Assembly (NCBI GenBank): GCA_947589245.1
Contig: CANQBD010000012.1
Location: 1-44,551, forward strand
Direction: 5' to 3'
Source: an uncultured Anaeroplasmataceae bacterium
Lineage (GTDB): Bacteria > Bacillota_I > Bacilli_A > Acholeplasmatales > Anaeroplasmataceae
DNA: 44,551 bases
The notes under the pieces are model-generated. The model made no database searches. It had not been told where the DNA came from and was given only the letters and a program-made list of their open reading frames with translations. A program made the translations under genes and the position numbers. Shown here piece by piece: positions 37,084-44,551 of this stretch. The stretch's first letter is position 1; each line of letters starts with the position of its first letter.

Positions 37084-37097
37084 CACCAGAGTGCAAA
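37071..37097. promoter_or_regulatory. CIRCE-like element B (over the hsp20 -35)
   Basis: The 27-bp element reads TTGGCAATG - 9 nt - GAGTGCAAA. Against TTAGCACTC-N9-GAGTGCTAA, 6/9 and 8/9 bases match, with the exact 9-nt spacer. It covers the -35 hexamer, so bound HrcA would block polymerase. Confidence 0.5.
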
Positions 37098-37112
37098 TTT
37101 TTTTAATTTTTT

Positions 37113-37289
37113 TTATTTTTTTAACATTTTTAAACCATAGGTGGCTGAACTCATCAGCATAATACAATCTTCAGCAACTATTATTTTCAGATTATCATCA
37201 GGAATAATGCCGATAGATTCCAATAACTCCCACGAAATTAACAAGTCTTCTTTTTTAGTTATTTCTTTTTCAATAATTCTTACCTTCAC
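37113..37289 (-). CDS. Small protein of unknown function (58 aa, GTG start)
   Basis: This 58-aa frame starts at GTG (37289) with a perfect AAAGGAGG site 6-8 nt upstream. The protein begins MKVRIIEKEITKKEDLL and ends YGLKMLKK; it has mixed charge and a hydrophobic central part (SIGIIPDDNLKIIVAEDCIMLM). I recognise no family. The opposite-strand ORF here lacks a ribosome site and is a shadow. It lies between the DUF523 terminator and the hsp20 promoter. Confidence 0.6.
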   Translation of the reverse strand: MKVRIIEKEITKKEDLLISWELLESIGIIPDDNLKIIVAEDCIMLMSSATYGLKMLKK

Positions 37290-37353
37290 AGTTTTTTCCT
37301 CCTTTAACCTTCTATCTAAATAAATAGAAAAAATAAGCTAAAAATTTGCATAA

Positions 37354-37380
37354 AAAAATAAAAGACGCCAATAAAGCGTC
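37354..37380 (-). terminator. Terminator of the mnmE-purA-DUF523 group
   Basis: On the minus strand GACGC-TTTATTG-GCGTC is followed by TTTTATTTTTT. The stem begins at the stop codon of the DUF523 gene. Confidence 0.65.
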
Positions 37381-37820
37381 TAATTAGCAAGTAATAAATC
37401 CAACTCATCTTCATTGTAGATTTCTATATCTAATTGATTTAATAGGCTGGCAGTAACCCCTTGACCACTAATCAATTTTTTAGAAAAAGAACCATCATAA
37501 ATATGATTTTTCCCACAAGAAGGTGAAGACTCTTTTAAAATGGCTTTTTTAATTTTCTCTTTTTTTACAAGTTCTAAAACAAAATTAGCCCCCTTATTAA
37601 AATTAGCAGTCACATCTAACCCCTTAGAAGACAAAACTCTTCCATCTTTAATCTCACTAGGATCACGCGGAGTAGATAAGCCACCTAGAACCTCAGGACA
37701 GACAGGATAAATAGCATATTTTTCTTTTATTAGCTCAATTTTTTCCTGATAATTATTTTTTCCGTTATATTTAGTATTGTACCCTAGAAGACAGCTTGAA
37801 ACAATAATCTTTTCTTTCAT
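37380..37820 (-). CDS. DUF523 family protein
   Basis: This 146-aa protein matches DUF523 (YbbK-like): VSSCLLGYNTKYNG at the N-terminus, YPVCPEVLGGLSTPRDPSEI in the middle and LKESSPSCGKNHIYDG later, each with a conserved cysteine. The function of the family is not established. It lies 1 nt after purA and has only a weak ribosome site, which suggests coupling to purA. Confidence 0.88.
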   Translation of the reverse strand: MKEKIIVSSCLLGYNTKYNGKNNYQEKIELIKEKYAIYPVCPEVLGGLSTPRDPSEIKDGRVLSSKGLDVTANFNKGANFVLELVKKEKIKKAILKESSPSCGKNHIYDGSFSKKLISGQGVTASLLNQLDIEIYNEDELDLLLAN

Positions 37821-37821
37821 A

Positions 37822-39102
37822 TTAAAATAACTCTTCTAATTGAATAGTCTGTTTGCGGTCAGGACCAATAGAAAGTAAAGCAATCTTAACTCCTGTTAAT
37901 TCTTCTATCGTCCGCAGATACTTTTGGGCATTAGCTGGCAATTCAGCAAAAGTTGTTACTTTAGTAATATCTTCTTGCCAGCCATCTAATTCAATATATA
38001 ATGGCTTAACTCGCGAATAATCATAATTAGTTGCCGGAATGGTATTAATAACTTGGCCATCTAGCTCATAGGCATAACATATTTTCAATTTTTCAATACC
38101 CGTCAAAACATCAAAAAGCATAATTGCCAAATGATTGATTCCTGAAATCCTCCGGGCATAATTTAAAGCCACACAATCTAAATAGCCAACTCTACGAGGT
38201 CGTTGGGTAACTGTTCCATATTCATGACCCTTTTCCCGAATATAATCAGCTAAATCATTATGTAATTCCGTTGGGAAAGGACCTTCACCAACACGAGTTG
38301 TATAAGCCTTACAAATACCTAAAACATCTTGAATATAACTTGGGGCAATGCCACAGTTTAATGGCACAGAGGCACCTGTAGGGGAAGATGATGTAACGTA
38401 TGGATAAGTACCATGATCAAGACAAAGCATAACACCTTGAGCTCCTTCAAATAAAACCTTTGAGCCTTTCTTTAATTCGGCTTCTAATAATAGTGATGTA
38501 TCACAAACATAAGGAGCTATTCTCTTAGCATATTCCGTATATTCATTATAGATTTCAGCAAAGGAAAATTGAGGCAAACCTAACATCTTTAATTCCATAT
38601 TTTTAATATTAAGAGTTTCAGCCAACACTTCCTTAAAAACATGAGGGTTAACAAAATCACCAATTCTAATACCAATCCGATTAGCCTTATCAGCATAGGC
38701 AGGTCCAATGCCCCGCTTTGTCGTTCCAATTTTTTTGTCACCCTTAAACTGCTCAAAAGCTCCATCTAAAGCTTCATGATAAGGCAAAACAATATGAGCA
38801 CGATTAGAAACAAACAACTGAAAATTAGTTATTCCTCTAGCTATTAAACCATCTAATTCCTCAAGCATTTGCTTTGGATTAATTACCATACCATTAGCCA
38901 TTACATTTTTAATTTGAGGATTGAAAATACCAGAAGGAATACTCCTCAACGCAAACTTTTGATTATCAAATAAAATAGTATGGCCGGCATTATTACCGCC
39001 TTGACTTCTAACAACAACATCAGCTACTTGAGCTAAATAATCTGTAACTTTTCCCTTACCTTCATCTCCCCATTGAGATCCTACCACAACAATTGATTTC
39101 AT
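37822..39102 (-). CDS. purA: Adenylosuccinate synthetase
   Basis: This 426-aa enzyme joins IMP and aspartate with GTP in AMP synthesis. GSQWGDEGKGKVTDYLA is the P-loop start (Asp and His catalytic pair: D in WGDEGKGK, H in NNAGHTI). GTTKRGIGPAYADKANRIGIR, FEGAQGVMLCLDHGTYPYVTSSS and GVGEGPFPTE are canonical. A GTG 12 nt upstream is open, but GAGGTGA fits the ATG at 39102. It lies 16 nt after the mnmE stop. Confidence 0.97.
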   Translation of the reverse strand: MKSIVVVGSQWGDEGKGKVTDYLAQVADVVVRSQGGNNAGHTILFDNQKFALRSIPSGIFNPQIKNVMANGMVINPKQMLEELDGLIARGITNFQLFVSNRAHIVLPYHEALDGAFEQFKGDKKIGTTKRGIGPAYADKANRIGIRIGDFVNPHVFKEVLAETLNIKNMELKMLGLPQFSFAEIYNEYTEYAKRIAPYVCDTSLLLEAELKKGSKVLFEGAQGVMLCLDHGTYPYVTSSSPTGASVPLNCGIAPSYIQDVLGICKAYTTRVGEGPFPTELHNDLADYIREKGHEYGTVTQRPRRVGYLDCVALNYARRISGINHLAIMLFDVLTGIEKLKICYAYELDGQVINTIPATNYDYSRVKPLYIELDGWQEDITKVTTFAELPANAQKYLRTIEELTGVKIALLSIGPDRKQTIQLEELF

Positions 39103-39118
39103 CTTGACGTTCACCTCA

Positions 39119-40459
39119 TTATTTCCCTAAACAAAATTTTGTAAATAAGGCTGTTAATAGTTCATCTGGAGTTGCCTCACCCGTAATAATTCCCAAACTA
39201 TCAAAAGCAGCCTTAATATCTATTTCCACCAAGTCAATATCTAATCCCATTTGAGAGGCAGACAATGCTTGTTTCAAAGATTGATAAGCCTTTTGCATTA
39301 AATTTAATTGACGTTCATTAGCCAAAAATTTACCCTCAGCAACATTCAGTTGATTGATGCAAGTTACCTCATCTAGCTTTTGGCATAATTCATTGAACCC
39401 CGTTTTGTTAACCGTTGAAAATTCTATTACATCAGCCAAATGCCATTTTGGTAATAGGTCTACCTTGTTAGCTAAAATAATTCTCTTCTTATTTTTAGTT
39501 ATTTCTAACAATTCTAAATCAGCTTTTTCTAAAGCTGTAGAAGCATCCAAAACCAAAAGAACCAAATCCGCTTCAGCTAATATTTTGTTACTACGTTCAA
39601 TACCTATTTTTTCAACAGCATCTTCACTTTCTCTAATGCCGGCAGTATCTATTAAATGTAAGGTGATATTCCCCACATTTAAACTTCCCTCTACCAAATC
39701 ACGAGTCGTACCAGGAATATTAGAAACAATGGCTTTATCTTCATTTAATAAATAATTTAAAATACTTGATTTGCCTACATTTGGTTTACCAACAATAGCT
39801 GTTTTAACCCCTTGAATTGCTAGAGTTGATATTTTAGAATTAGCAATAATCTCTTCCATATTCTTTAACATTTCCGTTAAAACATTACTCAAATATTCAT
39901 TAGTAACCACTAAACTATCCTCATATTCAGGATAATCAATATTGACAGCTATCTTAGCTAAAATATCTAAAAGCTTTTCTCGAAAATCCCTAATTAAATT
40001 AGAAGTTGTTTTTCTTAAACTACCCTCTGAAGCTTTTAAAGCAATATCATTTTTAGCCCCAATAATATCCATGATAGCTTCAGCTTGCGTAAAATCTAAA
40101 CGTTTATTTAAAAAGGCTCGCTTAGAAAACTCGCCCCTTTCAGCCAAGCGAAAACCATTAGTTAACAGCAATTGTAAAACCTTGCTGGTAACTAATACGC
40201 CACCATGACAATTGATTTCAACAGTATTTTCACCATCATAAGAATGAGGAGCGATAAAAACATTACATAACACTTCATCAATAACTGTTTGTTCATCCAT
40301 AATGTAACCATGATGAATTGTATGACTTTGAGCTTTTAATAAATTTGAACCTTTAAAAATTTTATTAACCAATTCTATTGCTTCAGGCCCACTACAACGA
40401 ATTATAGAGATAGCTGCCGATCCATAAGGAGTGGCAGGAGCACATATATTTTCAACCAT
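39119..40459 (-). CDS. mnmE: tRNA modification GTPase MnmE
   Basis: This 446-aa GTPase makes, with MnmG, the cmnm5 modification on wobble U34. Its N-terminal formyl-THF-binding domain starts VENICAPATPYGSAAISIIR. The G domain has GKPNVGKSSILNYLL, DTAGIRES and NKVD, and the C-terminal tail is FCLGK with the catalytic Cys. The open frame runs 40 codons further upstream through a terminator hairpin; GGAGTGAT fits the ATG at 40459. A -10 TATAAT lies about 30 nt upstream with a poor -35 (TAGAAT). Confidence 0.96.
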   Translation of the reverse strand: MVENICAPATPYGSAAISIIRCSGPEAIELVNKIFKGSNLLKAQSHTIHHGYIMDEQTVIDEVLCNVFIAPHSYDGENTVEINCHGGVLVTSKVLQLLLTNGFRLAERGEFSKRAFLNKRLDFTQAEAIMDIIGAKNDIALKASEGSLRKTTSNLIRDFREKLLDILAKIAVNIDYPEYEDSLVVTNEYLSNVLTEMLKNMEEIIANSKISTLAIQGVKTAIVGKPNVGKSSILNYLLNEDKAIVSNIPGTTRDLVEGSLNVGNITLHLIDTAGIRESEDAVEKIGIERSNKILAEADLVLLVLDASTALEKADLELLEITKNKKRIILANKVDLLPKWHLADVIEFSTVNKTGFNELCQKLDEVTCINQLNVAEGKFLANERQLNLMQKAYQSLKQALSASQMGLDIDLVEIDIKAAFDSLGIITGEATPDELLTALFTKFCLGK

Positions 40460-40532
40460 ACTATCACTCCTTGCATATACCCTTTTATTATAAACTATTT
40501 TAGCAAAATATTCTACCCATACTGCATTAAAG

Positions 40533-40582
40533 AAAAAAAGATGTTCATAAACACTACGTTTTTTAGTGTCTTTAAACATCTT
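40533..40582 (-). terminator. Terminator of the AAA+/signal peptidase unit
   Basis: On the minus strand a long hairpin forms from AGATGTT ... ACACTA pairing with TAGTGT ... AACATCT (internal loop in the middle, apical loop AAAAACG), followed by U7. It lies about 18 nt after the signal peptidase stop. Confidence 0.85.
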
Positions 40583-40599
40583 AGCATTTTATACAGCCT

Positions 40600-41220
40600 T
40601 TATTTCTTCTTTTCTTTAATTTTAGCCAGCTCTTCTTCTAATATTTCCTTCTTAAGCTCTTCTAAACGCTTAGCAGCTTCTTGCTTCTTTTGTTCAGCAA
40701 GCTTTTCCTTTTGATACTGTAAGAAGATACCTATTGCTTGTAAAAAAATAATTATTAAGAAGATAAACACAAGAATTACAAAAACCAAATTAGGATTGAC
40801 ATTAGAAAAAATATTAAGGGCATTTACAACACAAATAAACTTACCCATAACCATTTCTTTAGTAATATTTTCACTATCTACAAGAGGATTATTATCCCCT
40901 TTAGTAACTAAATAATCTTCATATTTTTCAATGACACGATGAACGATAAAACTACCAGCACTTTGACCACTTTCACTGCGATAAATGATGATATCCCCCA
41001 CATTAACACTAGCAAAATCGGCCTTTGTAAATAAGATATAATCGCCAGCCATTATCGTATCTTCCATTGAATTAGTCGGAACGTAAGATACACTTAAGGA
41101 AAAGAAAGCAGGTGGTCGGCGATTATTATGAGCCACAATAACCTCAATAGCCACATATAAGCATAAAAGTAAACATAGACCAGTTAAAACACTGCAAATG
41201 ATTCTCTTAGTTTTGCTCAT
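40600..41220 (-). CDS. Signal peptidase I, SipW/Sec11 type
   Basis: This 206-aa S26B peptidase has membrane helices at about 8-30 and 145-168. The catalytic Ser51 is in SYVPTNSMEDTI, and His94 (FIVHRVIE) replaces the Lys of ordinary bacterial SPase I, the hallmark of the archaeal/ER/SipW type. VTKGDNNPLVD supplies the conserved Asp block. After the second helix there is a Lys/Glu-rich coiled coil to residue 206. SipW-type enzymes process special substrates rather than the bulk secretome. It overlaps the preceding gene by 14 nt, so the two are tightly coupled. Confidence 0.93.
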   Translation of the reverse strand: MSKTKRIICSVLTGLCLLLCLYVAIEVIVAHNNRRPPAFFSLSVSYVPTNSMEDTIMAGDYILFTKADFASVNVGDIIIYRSESGQSAGSFIVHRVIEKYEDYLVTKGDNNPLVDSENITKEMVMGKFICVVNALNIFSNVNPNLVFVILVFIFLIIIFLQAIGIFLQYQKEKLAEQKKQEAAKRLEELKKEILEEELAKIKEKKK

Positions 41221-42727
41221 GAGCCTTTTTCTCTTTAATTAATTTAGTAATTCTAGCCTTTTCTTGTTCCTTTAAAGCTTGTTTTTCAGCTTTAGTAAGA
41301 TTGGCCTTTGCCTCTTTAGCAAGACGGCGCTTTTCTAACGCTTTAGCTCTTGCTTCTTTAAGCTTAATCTTCTTTTCAATAGATAAAATATCCCGTTCAC
41401 ATTTTTTAAGACTTTTACCCATTCTAGCAATATTCATCTGTTTTTGTTGCTGAACAACCTTTAAGACATTGTGACGCTTACGCATATAATCAAGGCGTTG
41501 ATATAAATCCATTGAATTTAATTCTTCATCAGAAACATTAAATACCTTAGGATAAATTTGATCCAACATATCTAGCATCTGACGATAAACAACTCTTAAA
41601 GATTCACTTTCCGTAGTACCACTTCTTTGCAAACCATCAAATGTTGATTCATAGTAAGCAGCCGTTCTACTCAGCAAATATTCATTCATGCGATAATCTT
41701 CAAGCTTTTCATTTTTAGGCTCTAAATTAGGAATCTCCTCAATTAAAGGATTGGGTTGAGGCTTTGGAGCCTTTAGATTATTTTTTTGCTTAGAAGGAAC
41801 AATTCCAGCAATTTGACGACTTCTAATAAAAGCAGATAAGGCTAAAGTAATGGCTTGATTTAAATCTTTATTTAAAATTTCTGTATAATGGAAATTCTTT
41901 TCCTTAATATCAATATCAAAAGCAATTCCATCTGTTTTATCTAAATATAGCCAAAGATTATAACACATTTTAAAATCCGGATTATGCAGAATAATGTTTG
42001 TCTTCATAATTGGTGGCAAAACATCTTTACTCTTAGCTAAAGCTCGCATAAATTCACTACCCTTTAAGCTTTGAATACGCTCTCTAACATATAATAAACG
42101 TTGATAATCCTTCTTAGTGGCTTCAATATCTTTCGTAAAAACCTCTTTAATTTCAATGTCTAAGCTCACATTAACATTTTTACCAGACATTAAAAAGTTA
42201 TTCTCAACATTTAAATGATCCGAATCAAAAGAATCTAAAGAAGCCTTCATGACCTCATAACGTCTTTGCAGATAGATTTCTATCCTTTTTATTAATGACT
42301 TAATAAAACGATTCTCATAAATTGCCAGCTCCTCTTCAGCAAAGGTTGATAAAACCTTAGCAGGAACAACATTATCATCATTAACTTCCTTGATTAAATG
42401 AGTATGACTAGCCAAGTGTCTAACCGTATCTGAATTAACCTTCTTAGCCTTTTCGACAGCCACAATTTCTTGTTCATATCGAATAGAACGTTTAGGATCA
42501 CGCATAATCTTAAGTAAGGCCGGATAACAACTTTCAATATTATCCAAAAAACTCATATCAAAATTACGAATTTCGGTTTGAGTCTTATTATAAACCTTAC
42601 GCTTTGCCGTATTTAAACGACTTAAAACATAATTACCAAATTCATTATTTAAGGTTTTGGCCTCTAAGTCGCTATATATTTGATTGTAATAATCTTCTAA
42701 CTTTTCTTCTAATTTTAAATCAGCCAT
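41207..42727 (-). CDS. Partner protein of the McrB-like AAA+ (weakly DUF2357-like, coiled coil)
   Basis: This 506-aa protein has no signal peptide or membrane helix. Around residues 120-160 it has VVPAKVLSTFAEEELAIYENRFIKSLI, with a Y-E-N-R-F-I-K core that recalls the DxxENRFxK block of DUF2357/McrC-like proteins. I see no PD-(D/E)xK nuclease motif, so a nuclease function is not supported. Residues about 415-506 are a charged coiled coil. It lies 3 nt after the AAA+ gene and overlaps the signal peptidase, which suggests one complex. The family link is tentative. Confidence 0.55.
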   Translation of the reverse strand: MADLKLEEKLEDYYNQIYSDLEAKTLNNEFGNYVLSRLNTAKRKVYNKTQTEIRNFDMSFLDNIESCYPALLKIMRDPKRSIRYEQEIVAVEKAKKVNSDTVRHLASHTHLIKEVNDDNVVPAKVLSTFAEEELAIYENRFIKSLIKRIEIYLQRRYEVMKASLDSFDSDHLNVENNFLMSGKNVNVSLDIEIKEVFTKDIEATKKDYQRLLYVRERIQSLKGSEFMRALAKSKDVLPPIMKTNIILHNPDFKMCYNLWLYLDKTDGIAFDIDIKEKNFHYTEILNKDLNQAITLALSAFIRSRQIAGIVPSKQKNNLKAPKPQPNPLIEEIPNLEPKNEKLEDYRMNEYLLSRTAAYYESTFDGLQRSGTTESESLRVVYRQMLDMLDQIYPKVFNVSDEELNSMDLYQRLDYMRKRHNVLKVVQQQKQMNIARMGKSLKKCERDILSIEKKIKLKEARAKALEKRRLAKEAKANLTKAEKQALKEQEKARITKLIKEKKAHEQN

Positions 42728-42730
42728 AGA

Positions 42731-44269
42731 CTATCCCAACTTCTTTAAATCTTCAATATATGCCTTTGAAACCATAAATTGCTCTTTACCAAAAAGCTTA
42801 TCTAACATTAAAGTTAATTGATCTAATTCAGGCTTTAAGAAAGTTAAATTCAACATTTCAAACTTACGTAAAATCTTAAAAGCCAACATATAATCTAGAC
42901 CATCAAATTCAGTAAAACCACAAGCCATATAAACTGGAACAAACATTTTAATTTGTTTCATAATACGATTACCAAAAGCAATCTTAAACTTATCTTGAAT
43001 AAATAAATCAAGTTCTGCAAAAGCTTTAGCTGCAGTATCAGATAATTCGTATCCTGATTGAACACGCTTAAACAAATCTTCTAAATATTCATAAGTCATA
43101 GAAATAGGCTCTGTATATGGAGCATCAATTAAATCAGCACGCTTATTTAAAGCAATAGCTACAGCACGGTCATAAACCTTATCAGTTATTGTAAAGGTTG
43201 AATCATCTTTATTGGCTGTACCAATGAACCATAAATTTTGAGGAATCAAAATCTTACCATTAATTAAATTCTTAGGATCATTTTCTTCACTAGTTGGAAC
43301 AATATCAATCTTCCACTCATTAACATCTGGCATTTCCATCACAGATAAAAATTCTGCAAAATAATATTCAATACGAGCTAAGTTCATTTCATCTAGGACT
43401 ATTAAATTAATAGTATCAGAGTAAGAAGCCTCATAAACACTTCTTAAAAAATCAGTCTCATTAAAACGTTTAGTAAATTCGTTTAAATAACCTAATAACT
43501 CCGCCCGATCACGCCAAGATGGCTGAACAGAAATAATTGATGCTGGATGCCCAAAAAACCGCCCCATTGCATAAGGCAAAGATGTTTTACCTGTACCTGA
43601 AATACCCTCTAAGATTAATACCTTAGATGTTGCAAGACCAGCAAACCACCTAGCAATAATTTCTCTCTTATAGTATAGATGTAATTGGGAAGCCGAATAA
43701 TTAATAAATCGATCAACTAATTCAGATAACTCAAGCATATCGCTTGAAGTCATAGATGTAATAATTGGGTTTTCTTCAGCAATTCTATCAGCTTCAATAA
43801 GCTTAGAAAAACGAGATTCATTATCAGATTTTTTCTTATGACTACCATCAAAATCTAAAGCCATGCCAGGAGTACCAACACCTAATTGAGAAACACGCAT
43901 AGCTAAAATTTTGTTCTTCTCATCAATAAGCTCTACAACCTTTTGATTAAGTAAAGATACTTCTTCTACAAGAGAATCCTTATCAACTTCCCGAGAAACA
44001 AATCGGACATATCTTTTAATAAGTAAATACAATAAAAAGATTATTAAACCAACAAACGCAACATTAATTATTAAAACAAAGATAAATGCAACATAATCAA
44101 GAACATTCCAAGTGGCACTATTTTCAATAAATAATTGATAATAGCCATCTACAGCCCAATCCTTGTAAAACATTCTTGCAATCAAATCACCAATAGTAGT
44201 AAAGAAATGAACTATATTATTCCACAACTGTTCTAAAAAACGAATATAAAATTGGGTAAATCCAGTCAT
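42731..44269 (-). CDS. Membrane-anchored McrB-like AAA+ ATPase/GTPase
   Basis: This 512-aa protein has an amphipathic or short helix at about 10-32, one clear membrane helix at 57-84 and a short coiled coil (95-122). The AAA+ domain is at about 200-450: Walker A GISGTGKT (222-229), VQPSWRDRAELLGYLNEF, Walker B LIVLDEMNLARIEYYFAEFLSVME (DEMN 293-296), and IGTANKDDSTF with the N-x-x-D (353-356) that in McrB gives GTP preference, then DKVYDRA. McrB itself is soluble; a membrane anchor is unusual. It lies 3 nt upstream of a coiled-coil partner and directly behind the repeat-protein gene. Confidence 0.85.
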   Translation of the reverse strand: MTGFTQFYIRFLEQLWNNIVHFFTTIGDLIARMFYKDWAVDGYYQLFIENSATWNVLDYVAFIFVLIINVAFVGLIIFLLYLLIKRYVRFVSREVDKDSLVEEVSLLNQKVVELIDEKNKILAMRVSQLGVGTPGMALDFDGSHKKKSDNESRFSKLIEADRIAEENPIITSMTSSDMLELSELVDRFINYSASQLHLYYKREIIARWFAGLATSKVLILEGISGTGKTSLPYAMGRFFGHPASIISVQPSWRDRAELLGYLNEFTKRFNETDFLRSVYEASYSDTINLIVLDEMNLARIEYYFAEFLSVMEMPDVNEWKIDIVPTSEENDPKNLINGKILIPQNLWFIGTANKDDSTFTITDKVYDRAVAIALNKRADLIDAPYTEPISMTYEYLEDLFKRVQSGYELSDTAAKAFAELDLFIQDKFKIAFGNRIMKQIKMFVPVYMACGFTEFDGLDYMLAFKILRKFEMLNLTFLKPELDQLTLMLDKLFGKEQFMVSKAYIEDLKKLG

Positions 44270-44272
44270 TTA

Positions 44273-44551
44273 TTACTCACCCTTTTCTGTATCTTCTGCC
44301 TTTGTATTAGTTTTCTTAGTAGTACTAGCAGACTTTTTAGTCCCACTGGTTGATTTCTTAGTTGTACTATTTGAATTTTTACCTGTACTAGCAGACTTTT
44401 TAGTCCCACTGGTTGATTTCTTAGTTGTACTATTTGAATTTTTACCTGTACTAGTAGACTTTTTAGCCCCACTAGTTGATTTCTTAGTTGTACTATTTGA
44501 ATTTTTACCTGTACTAGTAGACTTTTTAGCCCCACTAGTTGATTTCTTAGT
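44273..44551 (-). CDS. Lys/Ser/Thr-rich repeat protein, C-terminal part (5' end outside window)
   Basis: The last 92 codons are visible in the frame that ends GGT GAG TAA. They read TKKSTSGAKKSTSTG-type 21-residue repeats, then a short tail TNTKAEDTEKGE. A longer open frame in another register over the same DNA gives an implausible Leu/Gln/Val repeat from a GTG with no ribosome site and is a shadow. The tail is highly basic and unstructured, as in nucleic-acid-binding tails or cell-surface spacers. The stop lies 3 nt before the ATG of the AAA+ gene, so it belongs to that operon. The N-terminal domain is not in this window. Confidence 0.7.
   Translation of the reverse strand, partial: TKKSTSGAKKSTSTGKNSNSTTKKSTSGAKKSTSTGKNSNSTTKKSTSGTKKSASTGKNSNSTTKKSTSGTKKSASTTKKTNTKAEDTEKGE
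44321..44551 (-). repeat. 63-bp tandem repeat (three full copies and part of a fourth)
   Basis: Units start at 44551, 44488 and 44425 (full) and 44362 (42 nt only), reading 5' to 3' on the minus strand. The first two visible copies share GGGGCT and TCTACT; the third and fourth share GGGACT and TCTGCT, so the array looks like two sub-types that each expanded. The array continues beyond the window. Confidence 0.9.

Noticed and set aside
37141-37323. 60-aa plus-strand ORF
   Set aside because: It has no ribosome site and is opposite a small frame with a perfect one.
40460-40579. N-terminal extension of MnmE
   Set aside because: It crosses a strong terminator hairpin, has no family similarity, and the ATG at 40459 has a good ribosome site.
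41207-42727. McrC-type restriction nuclease
   Set aside because: The gene position suggests it, but I could not find a PD-(D/E)xK motif, so I only call a weak DUF2357-like similarity.
44266-44535. An open frame giving a Leu/Val/Gln repeat protein
   Set aside because: It uses another register of the 63-bp repeat, has only a GTG with no ribosome site, and the alternative frame ends 3 nt before the next gene with a normal Lys/Ser/Thr-rich composition.
44321-44551. CRISPR-like array
   Set aside because: The repeats are directly adjacent 63-bp coding units with no spacers and no cas genes nearby.

Overview
The window is about 44.5 kb of AT-rich DNA from a low-GC Bacillota, most likely an anaerobic gut-type member of the Bacilli/Erysipelotrichia/RF39-like lineages. 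The evidence is a complete S10-spc-alpha ribosomal cluster in Bacillota order, a zinc-type S14, a T-box ahead of serS, strong AGGAGG ribosome binding sites, sigma-A type promoters, an Rnf complex and a rubrerythrin. TGA is used as a stop (for example at the end of the mscS gene), so this is not a mycoplasma with the modified code. The lineage assignment is inference. Nearly every gene is on the minus strand; only the U32 peptidase and rubrerythrin genes are on the plus strand.

Layout, in window order. 1-14.8 kb: the ribosomal supercluster, read from right to left from a consensus promoter at 14778-14806 through rpsJ ... rplQ to a terminator at 29-58. It includes secY, adk, map, infA and rpoA, plus rpmD and rpmJ, which are short enough to miss easily. 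14.9-23.1 kb: an accessory block with a secreted PL9-type pectate lyase, its lipoprotein partner, a divergent U32 peptidase, a cytoplasmic GH140/DUF4038-like glycosidase and a tRNA-Gly(GCC). 23.2-27.4 kb: rubrerythrin, then a T-box-serS-mscS-lipoprotein operon and a small membrane protein. 27.4-33.6 kb: glyA followed by rnfC-D-G-E-A-(4-Cys membrane protein)-B, where RnfB is reduced to its N-terminal half. 33.7-37.3 kb: an ABC exporter pair, two hsp20 genes under a promoter bracketed by CIRCE-like elements, and a 58-aa GTG-started ORF. 37.4-40.5 kb: DUF523, purA and mnmE. 40.6-44.55 kb: a four-gene unit of a Lys/Ser/Thr-repeat protein (cut by the window edge), a membrane-anchored McrB-like AAA+ protein, a coiled-coil partner weakly like DUF2357 proteins, and a SipW/Sec11-type signal peptidase.

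Best candidates for undescribed biology are (i) the membrane McrB-like AAA+/partner/signal-peptidase unit, (ii) the Rnf operon with an RnfB lacking ferredoxin domains and an extra four-cysteine membrane protein, and (iii) the paired CIRCE-like arrangement at the hsp20 promoter. Also notable are an L29 with a long charged tail and an identical 12-nt -10 element at four promoters. All assignments are by reading motifs; no database search was run.
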